From assembly GCF_040581485.1 (NCBI RefSeq), contig NC_090134.1, forward strand, positions 4,774,001 through 4,838,000: DNA of 64,000 bases, in the 5' to 3' direction. Each line of letters opens with the position of its first letter. Position 1 is the stretch's first letter. Below the pieces are notes generated by a model. It did no database searches, was not told the origin of the DNA, and worked only from the letters and a program-made list of their open reading frames with translations. The position numbers were made by a program, and so were the translations under genes. Below are positions 24,090 to 37,034 of this stretch, piece after piece. This DNA comes from Linepithema humile (Eukaryota; Arthropoda; Insecta; Hymenoptera; Formicidae).

Positions 24090-26170
24090 GTAAGTATGGG
24101 CGCGGTATATACGTGGTTTTACTAATTCATTGTCGTTACGGTGGCCGCTTCTTACGCAGCGACATTAATCAACGGTCTTATGCTTAATGAAGCGAACTAC
24201 GCCGTGCTTTTAAGATAATTAATACGTTCCGCGATTGTTTCTTATATGTATTACAGAGAAATCGTCCGGATATGTGTGTAATTGGGATAAATTTTTTATC
24301 GAATTTTCTTTAGTTGGAGAATTTTTGATTCGCGTTATTTCGAGAGTTTTGAGATTACAATAATTATCATAAAGTAATCACAGATGACATAAGTGAATTA
24401 TAAAATAACACTTGCATTACGAAAACATACACGATGTCAATAATAAAATATCTATGGCATTGAACACATTGAGTTCAAAACATGTTTTCGTGCATTCATT
24501 TTCAGTAGATGATAAAATTGAACTGTTGTTTGGCGAAAAATAACTCTAGTAGAATGCAATGCATGTCGTCACAAGTGCAACATTCAAGTTCGAAGTGGAA
24601 TTTTTTGTCTTATTTTTGTCTAAAACAATACATATTATCCAACAAACTTTCTATACATATATTAACTAAAATTAACTGATAATGAGAGAGAATATTTTAT
24701 TATATCGAACGCATTTTATTTCTGTAAAATCAAATTTTTATTATCAAGTTACGTAGTATCGCGCACATGTCAGCATTCCAAGAATTGTTTGAAATTAAAA
24801 TAAAAAGAACTAAAGCAAATTCGCAAGAAGAGACAGGAAACGGAAACGTTTTGAAACAGAAATTAAGCAAACTCTGTTGAAGCGAGAAAAGAGTTCAGAT
24901 GTATTAGCGTAGTTTGCGACAAATTAGCAATACGAAAATGCTTTTAACGTACTATTCGATTTTTTTTTTACTTTCCTCGTTGGTTCCATACAAGCGTATT
25001 GTATTCGCGGATTTAATCATTCTGTAATGAGAATGGTTCTTTTAACGGAACGGACTTAATCCAGGCTTTCGCATTCGCACGAATCCGCGGAAGTGCGTAC
25101 ATAATGAGGAGAAATGTTAGCATTTGACTGAGCAATTAGAACCAGTGGTTCTCTGCGAAGAGAGGAATTATCGCATTGCGTATTTGAAATCACAAATGCA
25201 TTTAAAGTTGTAATTTTGCTTTCCCCACAGCTATGTGAACAAATATCAGAGAAAGTGAAATTGATGGCTTTTGTTTTCGCTGCAAGCTTTCAAATAACAA
25301 TCTAAATGACTAAAATAATCATACAAAGATAATAAGTATTAACGTGAAATAAGTAAGATTTTAGTTAAAATCATAATATTTATATTATACTATTTTTTAT
25401 ATTATTTTATTATATCAGTATTTGAATCTTTCTTTATTATACATAGTGTCTAGTTTGTATAAGATTTGATAATGATAACAGTATCGTGCTTCTCTCATAT
25501 TTCATCGATTGCGTATTGAAGCGTACAGTTTTTTGCAAAACCAATCGTCCTTATACTGGCACGATTTGCGAATAGTCATGTTGGTTATGCACTATGCGCC
25601 GATAACTGGCCGGGATACGTATCGTGCGTTAAAACTCCTACGATATCCACGATATATAGTTATATGAGAGGAAAATTTATAGGAAGGAAACTCGAGGTCG
25701 ACGTACAGTCGCGATAAAATGGCGTGGAACGACCTGTGGAGCCATGCGTCGCGTCGTTGCCATTTGTCGAGGCAAATTTCACATCGGCTTTGATAAATAA
25801 ATATCACTACGAAAGCCTACATCCATCCTGAAAGTCTATTTAGAACGATTTTTTTACGCGATATCGTTACGACGTTCATTTGGATACCGTATCAAGATTA
25901 TGCTACATTTTGCACGGACAATACAAGCATTTACGATACAGTTTTGAATGCAAAATTGCTATAAATCGCAGGAAAATTATGGAATTTAAACATTAAAACA
26001 TTAGAAGGATTCAAAAAAAAGTTTGGAAAAACACTGCTTACATTAACGGAATTGATTTCGATTTGAAATGTAGCCATAGACACATAAATAGCATCGCGAA
26101 TTAACGAAACGGCGAGTCGTGAATACTGTACATATTGCCGCCGTTGAACTCCAATTTATGTACAACAAAA
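24090..26170. other. No gene seen; presumed intron if the 24.0-kb exon is real
   Basis: AT-rich sequence with a GC-richer patch at 25.5-25.8 kb. No coding, RNA or repeat feature could be supported. Confidence 0.4.
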
Positions 26171-26313
26171 ATGACAAATCTTTGCAGTGTTGCGCACTTG
26201 CAAATGACGCTTACCATCGCAAACGCGCGACGGCAATTATGTCAATTGCATGTGTCACTGTTTGCCTATCAGAATTATGGTAATGCCGCGCGGCCGTTGC
26301 GGCCGTGTTTTGG
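26171..26313 (+). CDS. Candidate exon ending at a strong donor (47 codons)
   Basis: An ATG-started frame (MTNLCSVAHL...) remains open for 47 codons to the donor TTGG|GTAAGTT, phase 2; reading through would stop at once (GGG TAA). The last 30 bases are a very GC-rich block with two CGGCCG palindromes, echoed 40 bases downstream. That could be a promoter-proximal CpG cluster. No family recognised and no acceptor pairing tested. Confidence 0.22.
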
Positions 26314-27359
26314 GTAAGTTGTGATTATTTAGCACCAAATACGTTTTGCGGCCGTGCCAAACGTCCTAATGCACGACTAATATGCTATAGCAAGTACGAT
26401 CATTAGGGAAACTCGTTCGTTACTCGACAAAAACGGCGTCACGTTGTCGTTTTTTTGTAAAACATTACGTCACCGCAACATATAGATACACGTATGCACG
26501 CATACATTCTTAGCGAACAAAACGATACATTTCGTCCGGAATGTCGGATACGACCGCGAAATGCAGATTTCTCTCCGGATAAGCGACGCATGGAATTTTT
26601 TGTGCGGCTTCACTGTCGGTAGTTCGGCATTTTTCCATATAACGAATTTCTATCCTTCCGATAACAGCGTTTCGCTATATATTTGTTCTCGTTACACGTT
26701 GTTACATTCCCGTATAAATAAATGAGCGCGCGTTGTACGCATGTGCTCCATAATATGATGCACAATTGTGTGGAAATGCATTACAGGAAAAATGAGATTT
26801 CAGATGGAAGGATATAAATTGGAGATAAAATATGTAAAACTTAAAACGCTGGTAGAAAATAATTGTCAATCAATGTTGACACGATCGTGCATATATTAGT
26901 AGATTACTAATTACAACGATCTATGTGGCGCAGAGTAAAACGCAATGCAATATTAATCATTAATAATTAATGCAAATCTTATTTTCGCTGGTTGTATAAT
27001 ATAGGATATGTACGAAACAAATGAAAATACAGCTTCCAGTTGAAATTGAACTATGCCATTATCAACAATCCGTGATGGCGTTTTGAACGTAAATTGTGTA
27101 CAAAACAGATTAATTTCATTTAATTACATATGGAGAAATCAATAATTACAAAACGTAATTTATGTTCATTAACATTGCGCGTATAATTATATTGCATTAA
27201 TATTTCAAGCTGTATTTTATTGCTATAAATTTTTTATTTGTTGAGTTTGATAATGATTTGAGTTTAAATGATTTTTTTTTTACCCGGTTATTTCTCATAA
27301 TAATATCCAACTAAGCAATTGCTTTCATACTTTGTTCTAGTTGATGCGCGATTATTTAT

Positions 27360-27360
<1 letters not shown>

Positions 27361-27439
<79 letters not shown>

Positions 27440-27445
27440 TTTCTC
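27361..27445. repeat. (CT)n microsatellite with CTTT interruptions
   Basis: About 85 bases of CT dinucleotides with five CTTT interruptions, a long polypyrimidine tract. Confidence 0.97.
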
Positions 27446-29010
27446 TATACAAAGTCAGCCAATTAGAGCTTCGGATAATGAGTTTACTAAGTAGATAAGT
27501 TTTACTAACACAGAACCGCCGATCGCCAAAGGTTCAAAGTAAGTCCCGTAAAACCACGAATTATATACAAAGTTTTCGCCATCGAATGAGATAATTAACA
27601 AGATCTAGATACATTGTTGGTAATATTTATTTCTAAGCTTCCGAAACTTTTAAACAATTTTTCCTTATAATTTTGTAAATAGTTACGAGCAGCTTATGAG
27701 TAGCTTATCAAATAGCTTCCCGTATTTTCCATTTTTATTTTTAGATGTTTATGCTCTGAATATTCGCTCGTGTTATTGACTCCGGTATCGTCTCTGGATA
27801 TTGAATTTTTGGTTATTATTATGATCCAATAAAATTTTCATATTGTTCAAAATTTTTGGGGCACGAGATCAAATTACTGTATCCGAGGTAAAAATTCACC
27901 TAAGCCGATTCGCCATTCATAAAATCGCGATTACGGCGCGATTTTTGTCGAGATTTAGTCGGTTATTGCGGTCACAATCGTTTCGAAGAAAATAGCGTCG
28001 TCGATGCGGGAACGATAGAAATGAAAGACAAACGTCCCTTCATGAGAATCGGCCGAGGATAAGCTGGGTAGGCGGCGGCGAAAAGCGGAGAAAAGGAGGA
28101 AGGAATAATGGAGCTAGGCATTATCGCGGCATATCTCAATCAAGTTTTGCCGCAAACCGTACGAAAAAGAAGGTAGCTCAGTCAGTAAGCCGGATTATCC
28201 GTCGTAAGATAGATGGGTTGGTCCGTTTGCGCCTTTGCGTGGTCGTCTGCATAAATATGCTGAGGCGTTATACGTGAACGAGGATGTACGTCGAGCATAT
28301 CTAATCCTGGGGTTTTAACCCCCGTTCTGATCTGTAATATGATGGATTAAGGATGAGTTAATTATGTTAGTTTACTATAATAGAGCGGCATTATCATTTA
28401 ATACCAGATAAAAATTGATTTTACATTACTTCCGCATTAAAGTTTCAAATATAAAAATAATATTCTTACACTATTAGCTAGAGATATAAGAAAAGAATAT
28501 TACAACCGATATATAAAAATTATTACCATTAAAAATTAGCGTTAAAAATAATAGCAAGAGTAGGTCAATAAAGTGGATAAATGCACATTCGGCCTTTCGT
28601 TTCTTAATCATAACTGTTTAATTCATTTTTTCTCCGGACAAGATTATATTAACGCTGTAGAAAGTAATTTAGATTACATTTGCAAGTGATTAAGATAAGA
28701 CAGTACTTTTTAAAATTAAACCGTACATTCAGAAAAGCAAAATACAGTTTCCATGCAAAATTTCTACATATTACAGTGTATGAAAACCAGGTTATTTTCT
28801 TGTTTGCTGTTCTTGCGTGTAATTTATCGGGTATCGTGGCTATGTAGCGGCGAGCAAATATTTGCACTAGCCCGTCATTGTAAGTAACTCACGAGATAGA
28901 TTCAATTCGCTCCGTATTGAAGTGGAAAATATTCCGTTCTATCTTCGACAAAAGTCTGTAATCCGAGGACCGACGTGTCTCGAATAAATCATTTGTCGCC
29001 GTGCATGCTC

Positions 29011-29024
29011 GTATCGCGCGATAC
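29011..29024. repeat. 14-bp perfect palindrome
   Basis: GTATCGCGCGATAC is self-complementary. It is a possible homodimer-binding site, with no other support. Confidence 0.6.
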
Positions 29025-30399
29025 ACTCGTCGGGAAGGAATGGCAACCGTTAATTTCTAGGCTTCCTCCTTTAAAGCCGGATTTAGCTCGATGCATTTGG
29101 CGCTTTGAATAATATGTATGCTTGAGAGCTTCTTCGCAGCATCTCGGCGCAATAAAATTATTGCTGCATATCGTAGAGAAGAGTGCCTCCATTATCGCAT
29201 TAACTGCACGATGATCTTCCTGTAGACTCTGACGGTTAGTAATCGCGTCAATATTTAGCACGTCGCAACAATTGCATTCCTTCCGCACGACGTATACGAA
29301 TATCGGAGATGTTTACATGGAAACTGATCGATATGGCAAACCAATATGAGATTGCCGCAGCGAAAATACAGTTTCCGTGCAGGATTTCAATATTATGTCG
29401 TACCATATGAAATTGGTACAAGCTTGCATCTAAGAAAATAATTTCGAATACCTCGAGTAAAATAATCACAAGTTATTTTTGACGATTCACAATTTAAGAC
29501 AAATTTTTTGTCAAATTTATAACGTATAAACACAATAAATATATATAAACACAAATTTGTATTTTCTTACGCTTAGTTGCAATTACGAGGAAAAAATTAG
29601 AAGTATTGGACGTATGTATTTTTAACAAGTTTGGCACGCCAAAAGGAATTGCACAACATTTTTAATTTGCACAGCTAATTTAGCGAATTCATACTCTTAA
29701 ATAACGGGAGGCGAATTTGAGCTCGTGCCATTTTGCAGTGTAATTTCCGCGGATGTAAGGGCACTGTGCCGCGGCGTTATACAGTGCGGCCCATTTGTTA
29801 CGCACGACAAAAACAATGGCGCTATCACCATCGCCGCTTGAATAAATAATCGCGCTTTCAGTCCTGCACAAATTCCACCACCGCGAAATTGAGTGGCTTC
29901 ATTAATGAGTACCTAAACGAAACAATAGACTTTATCTCTATATGCATACATAAAAGGACTTTTCGCTCGCTGCATCAAAAACTACATCAAATTCTCGTTA
30001 ACAAATGTTAAATGGATGATCTATCAATTTTTAATGGCTCAGGAAAGAGAAAAATAATTTTATTTTAAAAATATACATTTATCTGTCATTTTTGATCTTC
30101 AAAAATAATAAAAATACATTTATTATACATATATAGCATGGCAAACAATTTTGAAATTACGAGAAAAAATTCTTTTGTATGGAGCACACAAAAATTTCAA
30201 ACTTGTTTTTATTAGATAAATCATATTTTTCGTAGACGAGTGTATCATAGATTATTAAGAAGCTTACATTGTCCAATTATCGTTTTCTTTTCTATCAGAT
30301 AAGTACAGAGATTGAGATTTAACTTCTTTCAAAGTTGCAAAAATTTATGACATAATGTTTTGTTTCTGTTCAATTTCTCGTCAGTTAGTAATTGACAAA

Positions 30400-30627
30400 C
30401 TAACGAAGCAGTTGCTTTAATCTAGCGGGTGAGTCTTTTTCAATTACGACAGCCGTTTTCGAATTGTTTAGTTTTGGTTGATAAAAGCTTTTGTCTCTAT
30501 CTGAGACTGTCTTGCTCGTTGACATCGTCATGTGTATGTCAATTAAGCTTGTAATCTTACATTGACTGGAAGGGTTTATTACTACCTCTAAAATTCGTAA
30601 TATCTGAAATCTAATAACTGGAGTCAC
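30400..30627 (-). CDS. Protein-like ORF fragment, unknown
   Basis: An open minus-strand frame with balanced, hydrophilic composition in AT-rich DNA, with an internal ATG and an ending ...EKDSPARLKQLLR before TAG. An AG acceptor-like site (TTATTAGATTTCAG) lies near 30610, within the frame. There is no signal peptide, no domain I recognise and no poly(A) signal nearby. It could be a small terminal exon, a decayed gene piece or chance. It shares strand with the frame at 31109-31403. Confidence 0.2.
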   Translation of the reverse strand: MTPVIRFQILRILEVVINPSSQCKITSLIDIHMTMSTSKTVSDRDKSFYQPKLNNSKTAVVIEKDSPARLKQLLR

Positions 30628-31108
30628 TTTTTGCGCGAATATTTTCGCTTACTTATCATTACAATTTTCAATATTGACCGCGTTACTCGTAAAAAAAACA
30701 GATCAGAGCATGGGTATCTTGTGTGCGAAATTCTGCGGTATCACTTATCTTCTCGATGTTGACACGAAAGAGCATATTTCTTTCCTTCCCCACATGAGAC
30801 ATGATTTCTCTGTCTGCGTGGAGCGTAATCGGATTAGACTACAAATAATCTGTTTGACAGCGGTAAACAGTTTTCTATGTAGGTTTTGCGTACCGTGAAA
30901 TTGAACAACGCTGAGAGCGACGATGTAGTTTACGGAATCTTTCGACGTAGCTAAAATTCAAATTTTAAATAATACTTTCATTTGTATCGAAATAAAATTT
31001 TTATATCCGTCCTTAAAAAATTTTTCTCTTGCGTATGAAGTAATATATATACATATATATCGATTCTTCTACTTTCTTTTGACGAGAGATATCGATAATT
31101 ATTTTGGA

Positions 31109-31403
31109 TCACTTGTAAAAATAGATATCAATGTAGAAGTGTGATCTAGTGTAGAGAGTTAATAAACGAAATGTTTCAACGTCAGTATTTTTCGATATGA
31201 CAGCTGGATATAGATTTTTCGTCCAGTATATATCTGATATCTTGTCTTCGATAACTATTCCCATATGAAACGAAGATAGCGTAGGTCGTATATCTTTTAC
31301 GAGTGTAAGGTGACTATTGTTGGAAATGAAAGATTCTATAACAACATTTATTACGTCATCCAAATTTTCGACAGGATTTAGAATATGTGATATGCTTCAC
31401 TTA
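31109..31403 (-). CDS. Protein-like ORF fragment, unknown
   Basis: Open for about 97 codons after a stop at 31404. The first part reads like a folded-protein segment: HILNPVENLDDVINVVIESF, then LVKDIRPTLSSFHMG and DKISDIYWTKNLYP. The end (YIDIYFYK) is AT-driven. It lacks an ATG near its start, so it would have to be an internal or terminal exon, or a relic of a once longer gene. No family recognised. Confidence 0.25.
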
Positions 31404-34292
31404 TTATTACGAGTCGAAGGATATAGTCGTGAAATGTCCTCTTCAAAAATGTAACTGAAATACGACCTATGATTATGCAGTCATTATATTAATATAAAAG
31501 ATATGCATTCTCTATGTCGTATAAAATCTCTTTCCACAATTTTTTTTGTTTTGTAATAAATAGTGTAAATATTATGAGGTTAACGAAAACTGCTTTCATG
31601 GTGCTCGGTGATATCTTTCGCCAGAGTATCTTAAGGTAATTTTATTCCATCCGCTGATTCAGTTTCTTCGCCTAGTTGAAACGTTTACATTTCACTTTAA
31701 TGTATCTAACTGTTTATCCTTTTATGCAAGGGCTATCCGAAAATCACCTTCTGCAACTTTTGCTCTCAGAAGCTTCTAGAGACTCTTATCTCTGATTTCA
31801 ACTTATTTTCTAAATTATTATTGATAATCTCAAACGTAATGAAACGTATATTTCTATAAAAAATTAACAATGACTAACAATAAGTCATAAATAAATGAAA
31901 TTGTGTGCCATTTAAATTATTTGTATAAATTCATCATAATGTATTATATTACTTTTATTCTATTGTATATGTGTGTAACACGTATTATATAATGGTACCA
32001 TTTTCGCAGCATATTTTATTCAGAAAATATGCTTTTATTTTCATCCAAAATTTGTTCTGATTTTCTATTGTAATAAAATTGTGAAAGTTGATATATAAAG
32101 GAATACGTATTAAAATTACATTATACATATTGAATATATAAAAAGACGTGAATAATCGTATCAAAAACCTACAATAATACGAATAATATGCAATAATTTA
32201 ATTTTATATTAATATAGAAATATGTTGGCAATATAAAAAAAATTCGACACAAAAGATTAAAATGAATCTAATGTTATGCCGTCGCCTTGTTGCGTGTCTA
32301 AACCGGCATGTTCTGCATTGGTATGAAGAGACGTCGCTGCTACAAGTTGATGAACTTAGAATATCAACTGGCGAAGACACAGCATCGGGTTGCGTTATGT
32401 CGCATCACGCGGACCAAGTGGATTTCTAGCATGATACCTAATGCCATTCGGATAATCCCGAGGGCTCAGGAATAAAGCTTAGCTTCGGAACATCCGCTCC
32501 GTGCTGAAAGCTGCACTTAATACGAAGAGGTTTGCAAAACGCATTTCACTATTCATCCTCGGCCTTTTACGCGATGGTTGCATCAGAAAGGATAAGAGAG
32601 GAAACGGAGAGAGAGAAAGAGATTCGGCGTACAGCAAGGCAGGATAGTTAGGATAAACTGTACACGTCGACATAGTATAAAGTGGACTTCCGCGCTGAAT
32701 GACGTTTTAATGTACTTGTACGTTACTCGTATATCAAAGGAAACGTGGCGGCAAAACGCTCGCGGATATCTTTCAACGGGGATTTTAAGCGGAAGCGTGA
32801 AATGAATAAACGTCTATATATTATTTGCGCGGTGTGAACAATGCACGTTCATTCTTCTCCACACGAGATATTCAATATCACGGCGTGAATGTGGTGAGAC
32901 ATCAATGTGCAATGTCAAGGATATATGAATCGCATACTCGCCATACTCGCGTGTATTCTTGCTGGAAATATATGCGTTTTAATATGTCAGCTTCTCTTTT
33001 TTCAAGAACAACGCTTCTAAATTTAAAGATATATCATTCTTTACGATCAGTGCTATTTTTTTTATTTTGAAGCTACATTAGCTACATTTTAATTTTCTTT
33101 TTTCAGTAAGATAATACCTCAAAGAATTTAATATTTGACAAAAATTTTATTTATTATAGAATGAAAAAACATATCAGTTTTCACCAGAATTTTGCTTATT
33201 ATTACATGAATAGCGCGGTATAAGACAGTGCAACGTGAATACGAGCTATAATGCCTAATTAACAACAACTGGAGTATTTTATCCGACACAAGCTGGACTA
33301 AAGAAATGTGAAATATTGTTTGCTGTGATCAATAGGATGGTGCATTATCGTGCGCTGATTTGCATTCAATAGATGTCAATTATACGTCAGCTTGAATCAA
33401 GCTTGAATACGAGATATAGTCTCAATAATGTTGTTGCGATTATTGAGCGTTTCTCTATGAATGTCGCGAAAAACAAATGCGGGCGCTTTGATGCCACTTC
33501 ATACCATAAACATGCTAATATAATAGCTAAATGTTATAAATTCAATCTTGAATATGTCGTTTATTAATTAAGAAATTAATGAAGATATTAATAAAAAAAG
33601 TATCCTTTTGAAAACATTTTTACATATTAGATTTTTAATAATTTATATAGTTTGTTATTATTTCGCGTATATTGCAAATTGAAAATATTACATGTACAGG
33701 TTTATTAGCGATGATAGTTAAGTTGCTCGATGATACTTTCGAAATATTTAATTGCCGGAACGTTGAGACTTCATCGAATATCGTTATCACACGGTAGCTC
33801 GCGGAAACCGGAATGTTAATGAATGAGGTAAACGGCGCGTAATTAAATTTTGAATATTATGCCACGTGCATGCATTAAACACAACGTTGCACTACGTCGA
33901 TCACTTTCAAACTTGTTTCTGCCTCGTCTGTTCAAATGCAAAATATGCTCCAGTATTCAACAGTTTCCACAATACGAGTATAACACTGTACACAAGTCAA
34001 ATGCCGATTGTGCTCTTTGACAAACAAAAGAATCATCGACCAATGTATAGCTTGTATGTACATATATATGCTTTCTATTCAGTCGATGATACGATATGTA
34101 GGGAGTGCGTGCGATTGTTGCTTTGACGCTGTGCTTTTAACCGAGATGCATGACGACGACGTACCGACCGTAAAAATTTCATCACGCGGATTCGTGGTTC
34201 GATGCTACGACGATCGATAAAGTTATTGTTTCCGCACATTCAAACAGCAAACTGACTTTAGTGAAACCGTATGGCTAGAATGCACATTGCCC

Positions 34293-34320
34293 ATAATGTT
34301 GAATATAACGTCAACATTAT
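34293..34320. repeat. Inverted repeat with 10-bp stem
   Basis: ATAATGTTGA and TCAACATTAT flank an eight-base loop. Too short for a microRNA precursor. Confidence 0.65.
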
Positions 34321-35679
34321 ACAAAAGCATATAGGAGAGACACAAAGGTGCAAAATCCAATTAGTTCGCGTCATATAACTTGATGACTCAATAAAAATAA
34401 TTGTAAATAGAAAGCTATGACGATCTCAGCATTTACCTCAGATATTATATTGTTGTACGTTACGTTACGTGCACTCTTGCAAAAAGAGAAATTGTTTTTT
34501 ATTCTTTTTATATATATTCTTTCATTATTCTTCCAATTAACTTTGCAGAAATTCTTTAAAACAAGCTTTATAAATTATTTTCTTATTTCGAGAACAGGAT
34601 ATCTGGTTACGGTTGATGAATTAGGCAATCTTGTTTAATCACTCGAAGATACTCAACAATTTATTACAACACAGGAATTGTGAACAAGTGTTAGTTCTTT
34701 CGGTAATTAATTATCCGAAGCTGGTGGAAAGATAAATATCCGACTAACAAATTAGACTCGGGTGTTCGGAAAATGCGATCTTTGTAAGATCGAAAACTTT
34801 TGCATTTGGTCTCGTCTTACCTTACGTTATCTTTTCTTTGGTTTCTACCTTGCCAAGAAACTAGAACCTCTTGGATTCCCGACACGTTTTTCAGTCACAT
34901 CTATCCGATTAATTCTCGCCGGGCCGGCAGAAAGGGCAATGTTAGATCGCTTTAAATTGCTACGAATTACCTCGAGCGGCGGTTCCAACGATTTACTTTC
35001 TACCTCCCCTTGCATTCCATTCACCTGCGAGCCACCCTTATCGACCTTAAAAGCAACATCTATCCTGGTTATTATTCCGGGGCTACGCGAAAGCTCGTGG
35101 ATTTAAGGTGGGCCGCCGCACCGGTGTGGCAAAGGAGAACAAAACGTGACAACTAGAGAAGAGAAATCCGCGATTTTTATCGGTCGGCACTAAGACAAGG
35201 GTTTACGCGGCAAATTGCATCGTTCTCTATTCCGTTCACTCTACTCCTACCATTAAAATTTAAAGGTTTTAAAAAATTTTAAATTAAAGTTATGTATGTT
35301 TAAATATACAGAATGTCTCAGACTAACCGTCCTGAGGTCATTTAGAAACGAAACTTGTTATTCCATTATCGAGTTTACAATAATTTTGAAGTGCAAAGTG
35401 TTTAAAGTTGATTAATCAGATTGTCAAAAATTTACGCGCTCAGGCTCGTTGCAAATTGATTTTTACATTCTTAATCAAAATTTGTATTACTCGGTTCGTC
35501 ACTGACGGGTATGATCGGACGCGCTGTTGTTAATTTTTATTTTGTCTAGCACGGTATCTTGTAAAGAGAAAATACTTTACAAAATAACGAATTATCACAC
35601 CGTACTAATTGGCGCACACGATCGTAATTACTCGTGTTTTGTCGATCAGTATCCTTGTAAATTTGTGTTGGCAACAACA

Positions 35680-35903
35680 ATGAGCAGTCAGCGAGAATGT
35701 AACGGTAGTGTATCGGTTGGTGAGTAAATATTTCGTGTTGCGAGGAGTGTAAATTTACTAGCAAATACATTGAACTTTTTGCAGTTAGAAGTCAGCGAAC
35801 GTTGGTAGTGTCGCGTAAACCGACAGGCTATCGCTACGCTTTACGTTGTGCAATTGTCACCCGCTACAGAATCAAAAACGAAAAATCGTGGAAATTTTTC
35901 TAA
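35680..35903 (+). CDS. Candidate two-exon micro-gene, 52 codons with a 65-nt intron-like gap
   Basis: An ATG at 35680 (context AACAACAATGA) opens 13 codons plus one base, starting MSSQRECNGSVSV, to the donor GTGAGT at 35720. Removing 35720-35784, which ends TGAACTTTTTGCAG, restores an in-frame stretch of 38 more codons to TAA at 35901. The result is a basic peptide (RSQRTLVVSRKPTGYRYALR...). The same donor could join in phase to the 51-nt exon at 36984-37034. In copy B the matching frame is broken by stops, so the coding reading is uncertain; the splice signals are better supported than the peptide. Confidence 0.25.
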
Positions 35904-36983
35904 GAAAATCAAGGAACACACACTATTCGATTTTTTTATACTTAATTAAAGGATATATTTAGTTAAATAAGGCCAAAGAAACATATTGCGGCATTTATTC
36001 GATAATAATCACATTATTTTATATGTACCAGATTTTATATTATTTAGTTCGTCACTGACACGCATGGTGGCGCGCATAGCTAATTTTTATCCCGCGCTTT
36101 ACTAGCGCGGTTATCTTCACTCTTGTAATAGATTGATGAAAAATCACTTGTGCGTATTGAATTGTTCTTGTGCATTTTTATAACAAATTTTGCGTATGAA
36201 TAAACATCCAGTGTCGAAAATATTTAAAGGATGGACAAACGTCGTAATGTGATATGTGTGATCGTGATCGATCGTGTTTTTCGGCATTGGTAAGTACCTA
36301 TCGTGTCGCATCGAATCCTTTATTTAGGTTATATTAGTAAACTTTGCATGCTAGTTGCTCATAAAAAACACATTGAATATTAAGAATAACGAAAAGATTT
36401 GAACATTAAAGCAACAGTAATCAACTTTTTCTTGATTATGTTTACATTTATGATAAAATTTTTTACGTTGCAAAAATATGAAGTTGAATATGTAGAATTT
36501 TTCGCAGTCGGATCTCGTTGAACGTAGGTAGTACCGTGTAAACCGCTGGACTAGCCGCGTTTCACATAGCTCAATCGTCGTTAGTGCATCACGGATGTAA
36601 TAAACGTCAGGAGTGCAGTACAAAATGACGGGCGAGATCACTGCATTGCGTTAATTAACACACGGGATTGTAATTAGGGGCGTTCTCTCGGTCGACTTGT
36701 ATTCTTGCGAGCGAATCGATAAGGATTTCGACGATAGTCGAATAGTGCATCCAGTGATGTAGACATTTTTTTATTTGCATGATTTATCATTCGTTTAGGT
36801 CAATACACAAGTTTTATACGATATGCATATTTTTTTACGAACTCCTTCAAAATGTATATGTTTTGTATATTTTAACAATAAAATTCACATTGATTAAAAA
36901 AATATTACTTTTTTCTCGCACACGCTTTTTTTTTTATTCTGTTTAAAATGCTGTTACACTTCTAATATGTACAATTTTTATAG

Positions 36984-37034
36984 GTGTTGTAGTCGATGGT
37001 GCGACAGATTCCGACGGCGGAGAGGCATCAACTG
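36984..37034 (+). CDS. Candidate 51-nt symmetric exon
   Basis: Flanked by acceptor TTTTTATAG and donor CTG|GTGAGTG. It is phase 1 in and phase 1 out and encodes VVVDGATDSDGGEAST in the frame compatible with the donor at 35720. The peptide is acidic and Ser/Thr/Gly-rich. The other two frames are a stop within three codons and a basic frame. It belongs to the third unit of the local repeat. Confidence 0.3.

Larger units (their letters stand above)
26314..35460. other. Long stretch without a confident gene
   Basis: Contains a CT microsatellite at 27361-27445, a GC-richer segment at 27.9-28.3 kb, a 14-bp perfect palindrome at 29011-29024 (GTATCGCGCGATAC), minus-strand protein-like frames at 28989-29288, 30400-30627 and 31109-31403, a 10-bp-stem hairpin at 34293-34320 and a GC-richer patch at 34.8-35.1 kb. 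The rest is AT-rich. Nothing resembling a tRNA or transposase was seen. Confidence 0.4.

Noticed and set aside
27361..27445. Tandem repeat as CRISPR-like array
   Set aside because: Simple CT dinucleotide repeat without spacers, in a eukaryotic setting.
34293..34320. Hairpin as microRNA precursor
   Set aside because: Stem of only 10 bp; no known insect microRNA seed recognised.
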